Shown here one piece after another: positions 46,042-56,340 of a stretch of DNA of 64,000 nucleotides. The stretch's first letter is position 1. Each line of letters opens with the position of its first letter. Source of the stretch: Arthrobotrys musiformis (lineage: Eukaryota; Ascomycota; Orbiliomycetes; Orbiliales; Orbiliaceae). Under the pieces are notes generated by a model, which searched no databases, was not told the origin of the DNA, and saw only the letters and a list, made by a program, of their open reading frames with translations. Location: assembly GCA_036971715.1 (NCBI GenBank), contig JAVHJL010000008.1, forward strand, positions 2,852,001 through 2,916,000, given 5' to 3'. The position numbers and the translations under genes are program-made.

Positions 46042-46749
46042 CTAATCTCTCGGTCCCGATGCCAACAGCCTAACCTCCTCCTCCCCAAGCTCCTCGCCTC
46101 CTTCCCCTTTCTCCTCGCTGTCCTCGTAATCTTCGTCGCTAGTATCGGTGCAGACAGAGGAATCGCTACGGCTGCCCAATCCAGCCTCCAACCTCGCATT
46201 TCTACACTCCAAACACCTGCAGCCCTCTGGTCTACCAAAAAGTTCAATATCGTCATCATCGTCTTCTCCCTTCCCCGTCCAACAAACAAGCTTCAACAAC
46301 AGAAAAAGCCTTCTAAACCCTGCCAAGCCAAAGTTCTCCATCCCGCCTTTACCCCACAAGGGTCTCTCTATGTGCCATTCGAATCTTAAAATAATAGACA
46401 TGTAGTGAAGTGCCCACTTGTTGACGAAACTATAAACGACTACCAGGCCTAGGGTGAGCAGGATTTGGTTCCAAATATACATCGTCGGCAGGGAATCGTT
46501 AACATAACTGATTATGATGATTCCGGCGATGGTAAGCACAAAATGAATGATATCTGCCTCACGGAGCTCGTCATCCGATTTGTACGGTGCTGTGAAAACT
46601 GCGTTTTTGTTTTCGCGGATTTTAGGAAGAACGAGTGTGGACAAAGGGTAGAATGGGCCGTCAGTGGGCCTTGGAAGGCGGATGAAGCGGCCGTCGGTGG
46701 AGCGGCGCTCAGAGGCAGGGATCTCATAAAGGTGGATAGCACCTTCCAT
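46042..46749 (-). CDS. Membrane protein with acidic C-terminus, unknown
   Basis: Open frame of 235 aa from ATG 46749. An N-terminal soluble part (SERRSTDGRFIRLPRPTDG) leads to two adjacent hydrophobic segments (about 65-90, IIHFVLTIAGIIIISYV; and about 95-120, LLTLGLVVVYSFVNKWAL). A cytoplasm-like tail follows with CRCLECRN and an extremely acidic end (DTSDEDYEDSEEKGEGGEEL). No family recognised. Topology suggests a two-pass membrane protein; the CxCxxC cluster might bind metal (inference). Confidence 0.5.
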   Translation of the reverse strand: MEGAIHLYEIPASERRSTDGRFIRLPRPTDGPFYPLSTLVLPKIRENKNAVFTAPYKSDDELREADIIHFVLTIAGIIIISYVNDSLPTMYIWNQILLTLGLVVVYSFVNKWALHYMSIILRFEWHIERPLWGKGGMENFGLAGFRRLFLLLKLVCWTGKGEDDDDDIELFGRPEGCRCLECRNARLEAGLGSRSDSSVCTDTSDEDYEDSEEKGEGGEELGEEEVRLLASGPRD

Positions 46750-47322
46750 GGTTCCTTCTGTTTTGGGGATAGGCTGCTTCCATAAACAAGTTAGACAACT
46801 ACTTCACGAAAGTACTTTTAGGGATATCTCGATAATTCCTACCTCTTAAAGGGCGGTTTATCAGCTTCGAGAAGAAAATGGCAGTAGATGCGGGCTGGTA
46901 GAGAGGAGCACGGAACGTTGGTGGTGTGGACGGAATGTTGGTGATGGGATGGAGACGGGGATGGAAGTGGGCGTGGAGGCGGCGGCATGGCAACGGCCGA
47001 GGGGACCAATCTTCACAACACCACGGCGAGTGTCTACCTACCTCAGCACTGTATACTATAATCACCACACAACTACTACACACTCGACACATTCCAATTT
47101 GTAAATTTAGAATTTTCATTGTGTAGCACTGCTTGGCCTCATGGCAGGAACACCTGGCCTTGGGGCTGAGCACTATCACGCAAAGTCGATCTAGCGTACA
47201 TGATGAAACGGCGAACAGGCAGAACCCCAAATCTAGTATCATAAAGGTCAAAATTATAACAAGGCATGCATATGCGCATGAACGTGTAATAGACAGGATG
47301 ATAAATGTACTTGAAGGGTGCT
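46750..47322. other. Intergenic stretch
   Basis: A 150-codon minus-strand frame (46799-47251) is Cys/Pro-rich with no domain and opens out of the next gene's 3' region. It is more likely 5' UTR/promoter of 46042-46749. Confidence 0.4.
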
Positions 47323-49792
47323 TTAGGGTTCCTTTGCACTATTGCTCTGGGAGACTTTGTTGTCTTGTAAACCAAGGCTGGCTAAAAAGTCTTCGGTCTG
47401 TTCCGCGACCATAGCCAGCTTTTGTTTGCGAAAGAACTCTGGGATAAAGCTGGTTTCGTCTTCCAGACCATTCTCCGCCTCCGTCCCAGACACGTTTTCA
47501 CTTGCAACAGGCGTCCTAAAAGCCCCTTCAAAAATTGATGACAGTTGCCCACGCGAGTTTTCCAAATCCTCAGGGTTCTCAATGATTCTGACACCGCTAT
47601 CCGGTTCAATACAAACAAGTTGCTGTTGATGAAGATCACTGTAAACGCGACACAGTTGTGCTTTCAACCGAGATAACATTGCCGCTTTGTATTCTTTGAG
47701 TTCATGGTCCTGCATCTTGGTATGGTAGGCCTCGCAAATTATCCCCCAGACACAATTGAAAATATCGATCTCACTTAACGTGGTAACTTGGTCGTTCAGG
47801 ATTTCGACCCCCTGACTATCGATCAGGAGGGATTTGATTTTGCGGATGAGCCCTTCAGCGACTTGTTCACCGTGATGGACTTTAAGCACAACGCCAGATT
47901 GTGGCATTTTAGCCACAACGAGGATGATCATGTCGACAGCTTCTTGCATGTACTTCCCCATCGTGTTGACAAACCCCCCGTCAATCATCAAGAGGCTCTC
48001 GTCATTGTATCTTACTTGTGGGCGTTCAACTTTGCTATCAACGACGTCGAAAGTGGTCCTGGGGATGGTAAAGCGGCCTCCTGTATCGAAGAATGAGGAG
48101 TCAAACTTGTACCCTGCTTTGAACTCGACGCTCTTTGGAGGGGTACGGGGCGGGAGCACACGCGGAGAAGGCGTGGAGAATTTATGCTTTTGCTCTGAAC
48201 GAGGCCTGGCTGACATGATCCTGCCATCTATCGCGATGTCAAATTTAGAGAACAGCTTGTGGTCCATTTCCCCGGATGGGCCGTTCGTTTCGCAGATCCA
48301 AGTGGCTTTCCATGTAGCCGGAGCGTAGGCGATGACCATGTGAGAGATGCTTTCGGGGACTTCAAACGCGAGACCGGAGCTCTGGAACGTCCTGTACCAG
48401 ATTTTCTCCCGCTCGTCAATTCCGTGTCGAAGGACTCTGCGGTAGAAAAATATCCTCGTATCGATATCTTTGTAGTCAAAAAAGATGGACAGATACCTTT
48501 TGATCTCTCGGAGGATTCCATCTGTATACTGGACACCGGTTTGATACCGGTACCTGTATTCATGGGTTGCGGTTTCGAGGAGTTCAATCAAATCCGCAAA
48601 ATCGCTAGCATTCGGACCCCATGCTCTTAGGCTCCCTGCGTATTTCGCCATCTCTGTGCGCATCATGTCTTTCCAGGCAAAAGCAACGTCCATCGCGTTG
48701 TCTTGTATAGGAGTATTTGGGTCATGTGCCCAATCTTTCATGGACTCGATCATTCGGCCTGTGGTAATTCGAGCTAGTGTAGAGCAAACCTCATCCGTTT
48801 TAGGGATGACAGCGGCAAGATCGTTGTGAGAGAAAAGCTTTCCGTACCCAAAATCAGGCTTGATTACTTGATCAATGTCTTTATCCTTCAAATTTAGAAT
48901 CCTTGATTTGCCATTATCTAAGGATGCTTTCTTGTCGTTATCTTCGAGGGTAGTCTTGGCTTCGAGGGGTGGCTTGACGTTCTCCTCGAGTACAGGCTCC
49001 GGTATTTCATCGCCTAGTTTGTCGTTTCCGTTGGGTTCTTGAAGGACATCGGCGGCGTCTACTTCAATTCGTTTGTCGCCTTTGGAGGTATTAGAGGATG
49101 GTTTTGCGCCTGCCGCGCTTTCCTATATCGGGGCAGGGATAGGCTGAATGGGTATCGAGCAAGACACGAAGAAGTCAGTAAATATGCACCATCGGTATTA
49201 CTTTGGTCAGCAGAGCCCGGCAAGGGCATGGTGGCCCTAGATCCCGGAATTGGGGTAAAGTACGGGAGGGCACCTTGGTTTTCTCCGGCCGAGGAAGAGC
49301 AGGAAACTTCGAATCGAGAAATTTCTCCGACCTCTTGCTGCCTTTTGGTCGTGGGATTAAAGTAGTTGGAATAACGGGTTTTTTCTCCCCCAATCTACTA
49401 TGGGGACGTAAACCAATATCAGGGGTTTCAGCTTGAGCATTTTCGTCGTGGTTGGCCTCTGCTTTGTTCTTGACGCCGATTAAGAGGGCATCGAGCTCCG
49501 CTCGAGGGATTAAGCGGGCTGGATCGGTCCTCGTACGCCAGTCGCCTTGGTGTTTGCTTGGAGAACGCTCTTGGTTTTGAGCCCTTTCATGTCTGCTAGG
49601 GGGGCGGCTTTGTCTTGTCGGTGGGCGGCTTTGTCTCGTTAGTGGACGGTCTTGTCGAGTCGGTGGACGATCTTGTCTAGTAGGTGGGCGGTCCTGTCTA
49701 GTAGGTGGGCGGTCTTGTCTAGTCGGTGGGCGGCTTTGTCTTGTTGGCGGGCGGCTGTTTCCTTGGCGATATCGGCCGCCGAAGCCTGACAT
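47323..49792 (-). CDS. Large unknown protein with N-terminal RPPTRQ repeats
   Basis: Two exons: 49792-49202 and 49122-47323 (79-nt phase-0 intron), about 796 aa. After MSGFGGRYRQGNS come eight 7-residue repeats of the type RPPTRQD/S, then a basic and Pro-rich region (KHQGDWRTRTDPARLIPRAE; PKGSKRSEKFLDSKFPALP). Exon 2 opens with an acidic linker and continues as an apparently globular alpha/beta region (FAWKDMMRTEMAKYAG; YRYQTGVQYTDGILREIKRY; KIWYRTFQSSGLAFEVPES; VDMIILVVAKMPQSGVVLKV). No signal peptide or membrane segment. The Arg-rich repeats resemble nucleic-acid or SR-type binding tracts (inference). No family recognised. Confidence 0.7.
49586..49753 (-). repeat. Coding 21-bp minisatellite (8 units)
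   Basis: Eight head-to-tail 21-bp units encode RPPTRQ plus Asp, Ser or Glu (last unit RPPSRHE). Unit differences are single-base, and the third to fifth units are nearly identical, as expected from recent slippage. The copy number may vary between strains. Confidence 0.85.
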
Positions 49793-50877
49793 GGGAGATA
49801 GTGGTTCAGTTGGTACGATGTTTCCTCCACCCCCTTCGCGTCTGCCTCTGGCATGCGGTGGAATGTAGGTTTTGGTTGGTGAGGGCGTGCGCTCCTTCTA
49901 GGCGTCGTCACCATCCCCTCCAGCCATTGCTGACATACCGCCAGAAGCACCTCGAAGTTGAAGATACCTGAACACGTGATTGCTCAGCTCAGTACTTTGG
50001 CCACGGCTATAGTGAGAGACTTACCTGTTCGATGTCGGTTCTCCTCCTTGAGGCCGTTCGGTGATAGTTTCGAGATGAGAACAGGTGGTTGTTGATGATT
50101 ATTGTCGGGAAGAGCCTACTTTGAGACTACAGACTTCATTTACTGAGGTAGGTTGTAATTAATATGCCCGGATATATGTCCGAGCTGCTTTTGGTTATGC
50201 ATGAGGCTGCCGCTGAAAATTTTGACGCCGCGATCTCAGGACACATAGGCTTTCTAATTTCGAAAGTTGTTACAATGCAAGCTGAGCCTGGAGTTGTAGA
50301 GCAAATCGCACATGAGTTTCCAGCCCATTCCTGTTTCTACTAGTATCATGATCAGTTCGATGCCATTGTAGGTATATACTATGGGAAATTGCCCTAGGTG
50401 GAGTATCATATCACATTGCGCAATCGTGTGTAAGACTATTGATATTTGAACCTCTAATCGATTAATCGATGCGTAATACCAATATTGTATTATGAATGAT
50501 CGATAATTGGTGAAGAAGTAGCTGCAATCTTTTTAGGTGGAAGGGGTTGGCAGAGTCTACAGTTTATACCTGCAGTGGTAACAAAATATCGTGCTATACA
50601 TATAGCTATATAGCTATAGCGTGACGAACCAGAGGGTTTTAGTACTAGGTGTAGGTGTATGGTGCTGTGTAACATTCGTTCTAGTTGTTTCGACCTTGCT
50701 GTCGAGCCTGTGCAACCTGATCGATCTGATCGACCTCAACGTCCACCACTCGATACAACACAAATTCTGGTCAATATTCGATACAGTACCTTATCTCCCA
50801 GTCTAAACACCTTACCCCCTTAAATCGCGAGTGCATCTCGCCGGTCATCCCTCCAGCAATTCAGTATAGCCGCTAAG
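49793..50877. other. Divergent intergenic region
   Basis: Separates the divergently transcribed genes at 47323-49792 (minus) and 50878-53484 (plus). Short frames only. A GATCTGATCGACC-rich stretch near 50720 is a low-level repeat. Probable promoters for both genes. Confidence 0.5.
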
Positions 50878-53484
50878 ATGTCGTCGGAAATTACAATGAA
50901 CAGGATCGACCTTTCCGAGGGCGAGGTGAAAACTGAAGAGTGTCGGAAGGCCCTCCCGAAACCCGACCCCAACGAGGTCCCCGTGATTGACCGCGCGAAA
51001 GATCCCTATATGGCTCGCCTGTTCGGGGTCAACTACGATTCCCGTCTCGTATACGTCAATATTGCCCCTCTCGCTTTGGCATTCGAGACTGTACAGCTGC
51101 ATAGCACCTTCAAGGCGACGAACCCGTGGTTTACGCCTGAGAATCAAGATGTTCCGGAGGATGATCATAAACGTGCGAGAGAGACTTTGCCAATTAGTTG
51201 GGAGGTCTTCTTCGATATCCACGAAAGACTCGGGGTTTCAAGGTGCTCTGCACCTCCCGAATTCGAGTGGAATGGCGTATATGACCCTCGCGATCCCGAT
51301 ATTAAGGCCGCTGATGATGAGATGATTCAGCATCTCAAAGAGTTTGCGGCCAAATGCCCACCCTCTGAGGATAATAGGAGAAAGAAAAGGACCCCTTTCG
51401 TGGGATCCGCCAATAAAAAATATGAGAATGGAGAGAACGGAAAGGGTACTCACGAGGACTACGACTACAATGGCAACTATGACGATGGCTCCTCCAGCGA
51501 CTCTGCAAACGAATACAACCCCTTCGAAGACCCTGAAGGTTACCTTCCGTGGAGAAAGCAACGATACATTCAATACAAAGACCGTCCTATCAGACGCCCA
51601 CCTATCATCCCATACGGCGTACACAATCCAGAGCCACACGCGGAAGAAGGTTTCCCAGCCTATTTCGAGGGTATTATCGATAAACTAACTCAAGAAATCC
51701 GCACCGAGCTAGCAAAGATCGATTGGATGGTCGACAACCCCCTTAAATTCACCGATCGAAAGACGGCGGGGGTCTGGAACGTTACCATTCACGATTTCCA
51801 TGCTGAAAGGTTGAAAATCTGGAGTAAACGCGCCCTTCCGGAGGTCTTTACTAGTCGCCCGGTGTCTATTGCATTCAATTTTGGCTCTACGTTCGACCGC
51901 TATGATCCCCGTCTGTGGGTTTTGGAGGATGATGCCCCGGAGCCAGGTGCCGGAGCACCCTTTGAGTTCGCCCAGATCGGACAAAACTCACTACAATACA
52001 TGCTGGACATTGTGCGTATTCACTGGAATAATCTTGACCCAGTTGATATGTACTACCTCCATGACCCAGTCTTCACTGACTCCGACTCCGACTCTGATAA
52101 CGACGATGATTCCTCTGCTTCCTCATCCTCGTCCTCTTCCTTCCGACAACGTCATCTCAAAACACCGATTGAGCATATCTTCGGCCGCCTCCTCCCGCCC
52201 CGTCGCGCGGTTATCTCTCTCGGCCTTCGAATCTTCGCTCTAGATCTCAACATTTTACTGCAAGACCTCGAGCCAGATTTCCAAGAACTCGCCGAATTCG
52301 CGATTTTCAAATACATCACCTCCACACCTGCCGACGACCTCCAAATGCGCGAATCCCTTCTCGTTCTTTGGGAACTAACCAAAATAATCACTCTCTTCAC
52401 GGGTGAACAACCGGGTCGATCACATGAAGTATGTACTTGCTAGGCTCGAGCACAACTTCGCGAAACGATGAAACGCCATCAAATCGATCCTTACTACATC
52501 GCACTTCTTGCAGAAAAGTGCCTGAAGGACTACGATATGATCAACTTTATTATTGACAGGGGGTCCACGGTCTTTGGAACCAGGAAGTACTCTTATGAAC
52601 CATCCCGACAAATCGATGATATCCACGTCAGTATGTTAAAGGTGGGCGTGCCCTCCAAGGGAATTATAGGAGATTACTCCGTAAGCGCCACGATCCCGTC
52701 CTGGTTATATGCCAAGTACGAGCTCATCCCGGACATCCTCCGCCAACTTCGCATTTGCTACACCGAAAACAAAGATTGCCATGGAACCCTAGAGGACCAT
52801 ATTGACCTCTTTATGAAGAAGATCTTGGGACCAGCCTCCATCGTCCCGACCACAGACGAAGATTTATTGTGGGTTAGGGGGCTATCGTCGATTTATATCC
52901 GACAAACCGAAACACATCTGCTTCCGTTAGGCGAGTCAGGTGTGATGAGAGTACTTCTGAAAAAAGACTTGGAAGTGACGGAAGGGCGCAGAAAATGGCG
53001 AGCGGAGCATAAAGATACCATGCTGGAGAGTATCCAAGAGGACGGCGGCACTGCGTATGTCAGCAGACAGGCGAGCAAGTTACTAGGTTCCAGAAGAAAC
53101 GGGCCGGAATCAAGGAAGAGGGACGCAGAAGAGACGTTGTACGGATTGGGTTGGCGAAAGCGGGACATGAATTGGAGGAAGGTATATTTCAAGGTGAACG
53201 AGGCCTTGGAAAGGGATATTGCTGCCTGGAAAGGGAAAACGGAGAACGAAGGCGACACTGCCCACGAGGGGGAGAAAGAGAAGGAGGATATTTCAAGTGA
53301 GACTACATCAACGCAGCAGGAGAATATCGCCGCCACTAAAGCTCCCGAAGCCCAACCCGCTGTTGGGACTAAAGGCCGATCGGATGATATCATGAAGTCG
53401 GTCGAGAGAGCCGAGAAGAAACGAAAGTCGATTCCGAGACGTATCGGCGGTGGAATATTGAGGTTTATGAAGATTAAAAAGTGA
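50878..53484 (+). CDS. Large unknown protein with acidic linkers; one splice uncertain
   Basis: First frame 50878-52443, second frame 52468-53484, in the same phase but separated by a TAG at 52441. A 111-nt intron (52403-52513, GTGAAC..CTTCTTGCAG) keeps phase and removes the TAG, giving about 831 aa. The alternative is a nonsense codon. The N-terminal part has a conserved-looking core (NIAPLALAFETVQLHS; SWEVFFDIHERLGVS; DNPLKFTDRKTAGVWNVTIH) broken by acidic/Asn-rich linkers (THEDYDYNGNYDDGSSSDS; DSDSDSDNDDDSSASSS). The C-terminal half is helical and Lys/Glu-rich, ending RRIGGGILRFMKIKK. No signal peptide. Family not recognised. Confidence 0.65.
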
Positions 53485-54546
53485 GGCTTCCTTTTTGTCT
53501 TTTATGGGGCTGTAGATACTATGATACAACTGTTGCGTACATGTTTTATGTACTTTCTTAAGTATACTACTATGTATGTACCACCCTTGGTTATGTTATG
53601 ACGTACACTACCAGAACTACTCTCCACAGGCGTGGAACGAGATATCTAGATCAGGAGTTTCATATTTCCGTTGTTCGTGATGCATTGCAGAATGAGTACT
53701 CCGGTACTAGCTCCGTACGCAAATTAAAGTCGCCTTTGGCAATACAATGTGATGTCGGCCCCACAAGGCCACAAGGCCGACATTTTCTCGCCAGCTTGAG
53801 ACCCGCCTGCAGCTCGATCGTGTCTTGTTTGACTAGGACATGGGTCCAAGGTTATGAGAAGAGACAAGAGAGAAAGACTCATCCAGTGTTGTCCAGACAG
53901 GGTTTAAGCGGGTTCGGGATCCACCGAACTCGACTAGGGGCACTGACGGCGCGTTATGGCAGTTTGCAATCGAGGGAAAGGATTCAGCGAAATCTTGCCG
54001 AAAGGGAAGATATAAAAGGATCCCTCCGCCGTCTTTCAGGACCTGGTTGATCTTCTGGCATATCTTCAAAACGTGGAACCCTTCACCAAAATTTAAAATA
54101 TATCTGAATCGAAAGTATTGGACCCGTCACTGATCGAGGCCGAACTGAATTCAACCAGCCCAGCCTAACTAAAGTGCTGACCGAAGCGAGCGGCCGAGCC
54201 GAAGTAGTTGTCTTGGCACGCAACCTCGTCTGTTGTATTTTAGGTCAACCAACACAAACGGACTACTATCTCGCCTACATCCAATCCACGAAGCCTCGCC
54301 GAGAACCCATCTCCTCAATCCTTCATAATCCTTAGGTCGAAGCGAGGAACATTAATAACTTGCCATCTCGACACTCGCATTGATATTCCCCGACCCGTCA
54401 ATCGAGTACGTCCCTGCCCTCCCACCTCCCGGGATCCCAATCTCCCACCCAAAAACAACAGGAGAGACGCCGTTCCGAGAAGAAAAAGGATACTACAACC
54501 CTGAAAACGAAGGAATAGAAAGGAAGAGGAGATAAAAAGTGCAAAA
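53485..54546. other. Intergenic stretch
   Basis: A 150-codon frame (53598-54050, plus) has no domain and poor protein-like composition, so it was not called. The last 200 bp before 54547 are purine-rich and leader-like. Confidence 0.5.
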
Positions 54547-54858
54547 ATGCCTGGCATTACAACGATGGTTCTCGCCAGCTTGGCCAACATCACCTTCTCA
54601 AGCATTGCATACTACACCCTCACCCTCGCCATTGCCGTAGCGATCTTCTTCATAGCCTTCCTAATATTGTTCCTCCATACGCCGGGAGACTTCCAACATC
54701 CGTACTACGAGGAGGGGTCAGGATTTGGGAACGACTTCGCGGTCGTAAGGGGATACAGTGGGAGGAGGATGTTGATGCCGCCACCGAGGAGGGTTAGGAG
54801 GGGGAGAGCAGGGTATTACATTCCACCGTTGCCGAGGATGAGGTCTCCTGTGTTTTAG
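54547..54858 (+). CDS. Small single-pass membrane protein
   Basis: 103 aa from ATG 54547. One long hydrophobic segment (about 20-44, YYTLTLAIAVAIFFIAFLIL) is followed by a short soluble tail rich in Gly, Tyr, Arg and Pro (GRRMLMPPPRRVRRGRAGYY). The Arg-rich flank after the helix suggests an N-out, C-in orientation by the positive-inside rule (inference). No family recognised. Confidence 0.5.
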   Translation: MPGITTMVLASLANITFSSIAYYTLTLAIAVAIFFIAFLILFLHTPGDFQHPYYEEGSGFGNDFAVVRGYSGRRMLMPPPRRVRRGRAGYYIPPLPRMRSPVF

Positions 54859-55514
54859 AGGACCTCGGTGGCATTGATGGTTCTCTCTTTCATCTAAAGC
54901 TACGTCTTGACTTCGATTTCCGGGAACGAGACTAGGAGCCTTTAATACCACGGTCGAGGATTTGAATTCTGTCGCTGGTATTGGGTTTTGTTGACGGCGT
55001 TTTGAGGCGTTTTTTGTATGTATTTTAATGAACAGTAACTATTGAGCCGTCATTGCAATGATCGTGCAAAAATTTGCTATTGTGACGCTTGTAGGGGAGT
55101 ATTTGTGCTGGGATTATATGATCTTGCCAGTATCGTAGTTTGACAGCAAGCTCTAATGTACAAAGAAGGTTGAAGTGGTAAGTAAAATCGCCCCAAGAGT
55201 TTTTGTTTGCTGTACAACGGAGATAAATGTCGGGTCGCAAAAGCAGTCCACATTTGGTTGAAGTTGACCGAACTAAAACTTTCAATTACAGTTATCGACG
55301 CAATTCCATCAAGCTCCACCGTCCCTTTCTATCTCCTCTCAAAACACCACGTTGCATACTCCTCCTCCTCAATCAATTATTCTTGTACACCCAAAACAAT
55401 ACTGCAAAGTAGGGCTCTCTATATCCACAATATGGCTTCGAATTTCGTTTTCGCTAAATGTCTCTACATGCATACAGGAGCAAAGCTTGGTCGAGAAGGG
55501 AATCTTAGAGGAAT
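54859..55514. other. Intergenic stretch
   Basis: Overlapping short frames at 55.0-55.5 kb on both strands without domain; nothing definite. Confidence 0.5.
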
Positions 55515-55943
55515 ATGGGGTACTTAATCTGGAACACTGGTGCGTTCGTGGATGTCAAAGAGTACAGCTTCCTAAACTACGATGTCGACCGCCTCGCCGA
55601 CCCCATCTACTTCTTCCTCTGGATCGCTCGCATCGGTCTCACCTTCTTGTTTTACCAGTTTACGATTATCTCACTCTTGGTCTTCATCACGAAGTCTGCA
55701 GATCTGGTAGAGGAGATTCTCTATGTCAAGGGGTACGTCTTCTTTAGTACACCCTTATTTCTTCAGGCGAATTTGGAAGCTGATTTAAAGACCGATTCCA
55801 GATATATCGGCCGCGACAGGGAGTGGTTCGGAGCACCATGGACGTGGGGAGCGACCAAGGACCCTAGGATCGGGTTGAGGTTGGATGGTTTGAAGCGGAG
55901 CGTGCTTCAAGATGAACTGAACAAGATCAAGAAGAGGAAGTGA
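55515..55943 (+). CDS. Small membrane protein, unknown
   Basis: 142 aa from ATG 55515 (MGYLIWNTGAFVDVKEYSFL). A hydrophobic region at about 30-60 (IYFFLWIARIGLTFLFYQF, TIISLLVFIT) may form one or two membrane helices. The soluble C-terminal half has RDREWFGAPWTWGATKDPR and ends with a basic helix (LQDELNKIKKRK). No family recognised. Same strand as the small membrane gene upstream and the larger one downstream. Confidence 0.5.
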   Translation: MGYLIWNTGAFVDVKEYSFLNYDVDRLADPIYFFLWIARIGLTFLFYQFTIISLLVFITKSADLVEEILYVKGYVFFSTPLFLQANLEADLKTDSRYIGRDREWFGAPWTWGATKDPRIGLRLDGLKRSVLQDELNKIKKRK

Positions 55944-56340
55944 GGCAGCTTTACTTTTTTCTAAGAGGGAATATACGTTCGAGATATATCCACCCTGTCA
56001 AAGATTGAAAATGCTTTGTATCTATCACAATCTGTTGTGGACATGGTGTGGAGTAATTAAACCAACCCTTTGATACAATCAAACGACTATAATCCGGGTG
56101 TAGGCCGAGAGTACAAGTACTTCAGTAAGAAAACATGTAACAGCAGTGGTACTCAGTGGTGATATGTGGTGGTTGCTAGGGGCTTTCCTCCAATGCCACC
56201 TAAGCAAACACGACATCATACAACAGCCCCCCCAAACAGCGCCCGCCCCATCGCTTCCCAACTCGACCAGCCGACGTCCACCACGTTCTACCTCTCCCAT
56301 TCATCCAGCTTCCTTCCTTCACCTCCTTCCCTCCTTCGCG
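55944..56340. other. Short intergenic gap
   Basis: The last 100 bp before 56341 are strongly C/T-rich, typical of a fungal promoter or leader upstream of the start. No gene. Confidence 0.5.

Noticed and set aside
52429..52443. 15-nt intron as the preferred explanation of the in-frame TAG
   Set aside because: Ends look right, but such short introns are not established in ascomycetes; a 111-nt phase-consistent intron is simpler.
53598..54050. 150-codon plus-strand frame
   Set aside because: Arg/Thr/Leu/Ser-rich with no secondary-structure logic, no domain and no partner exon.
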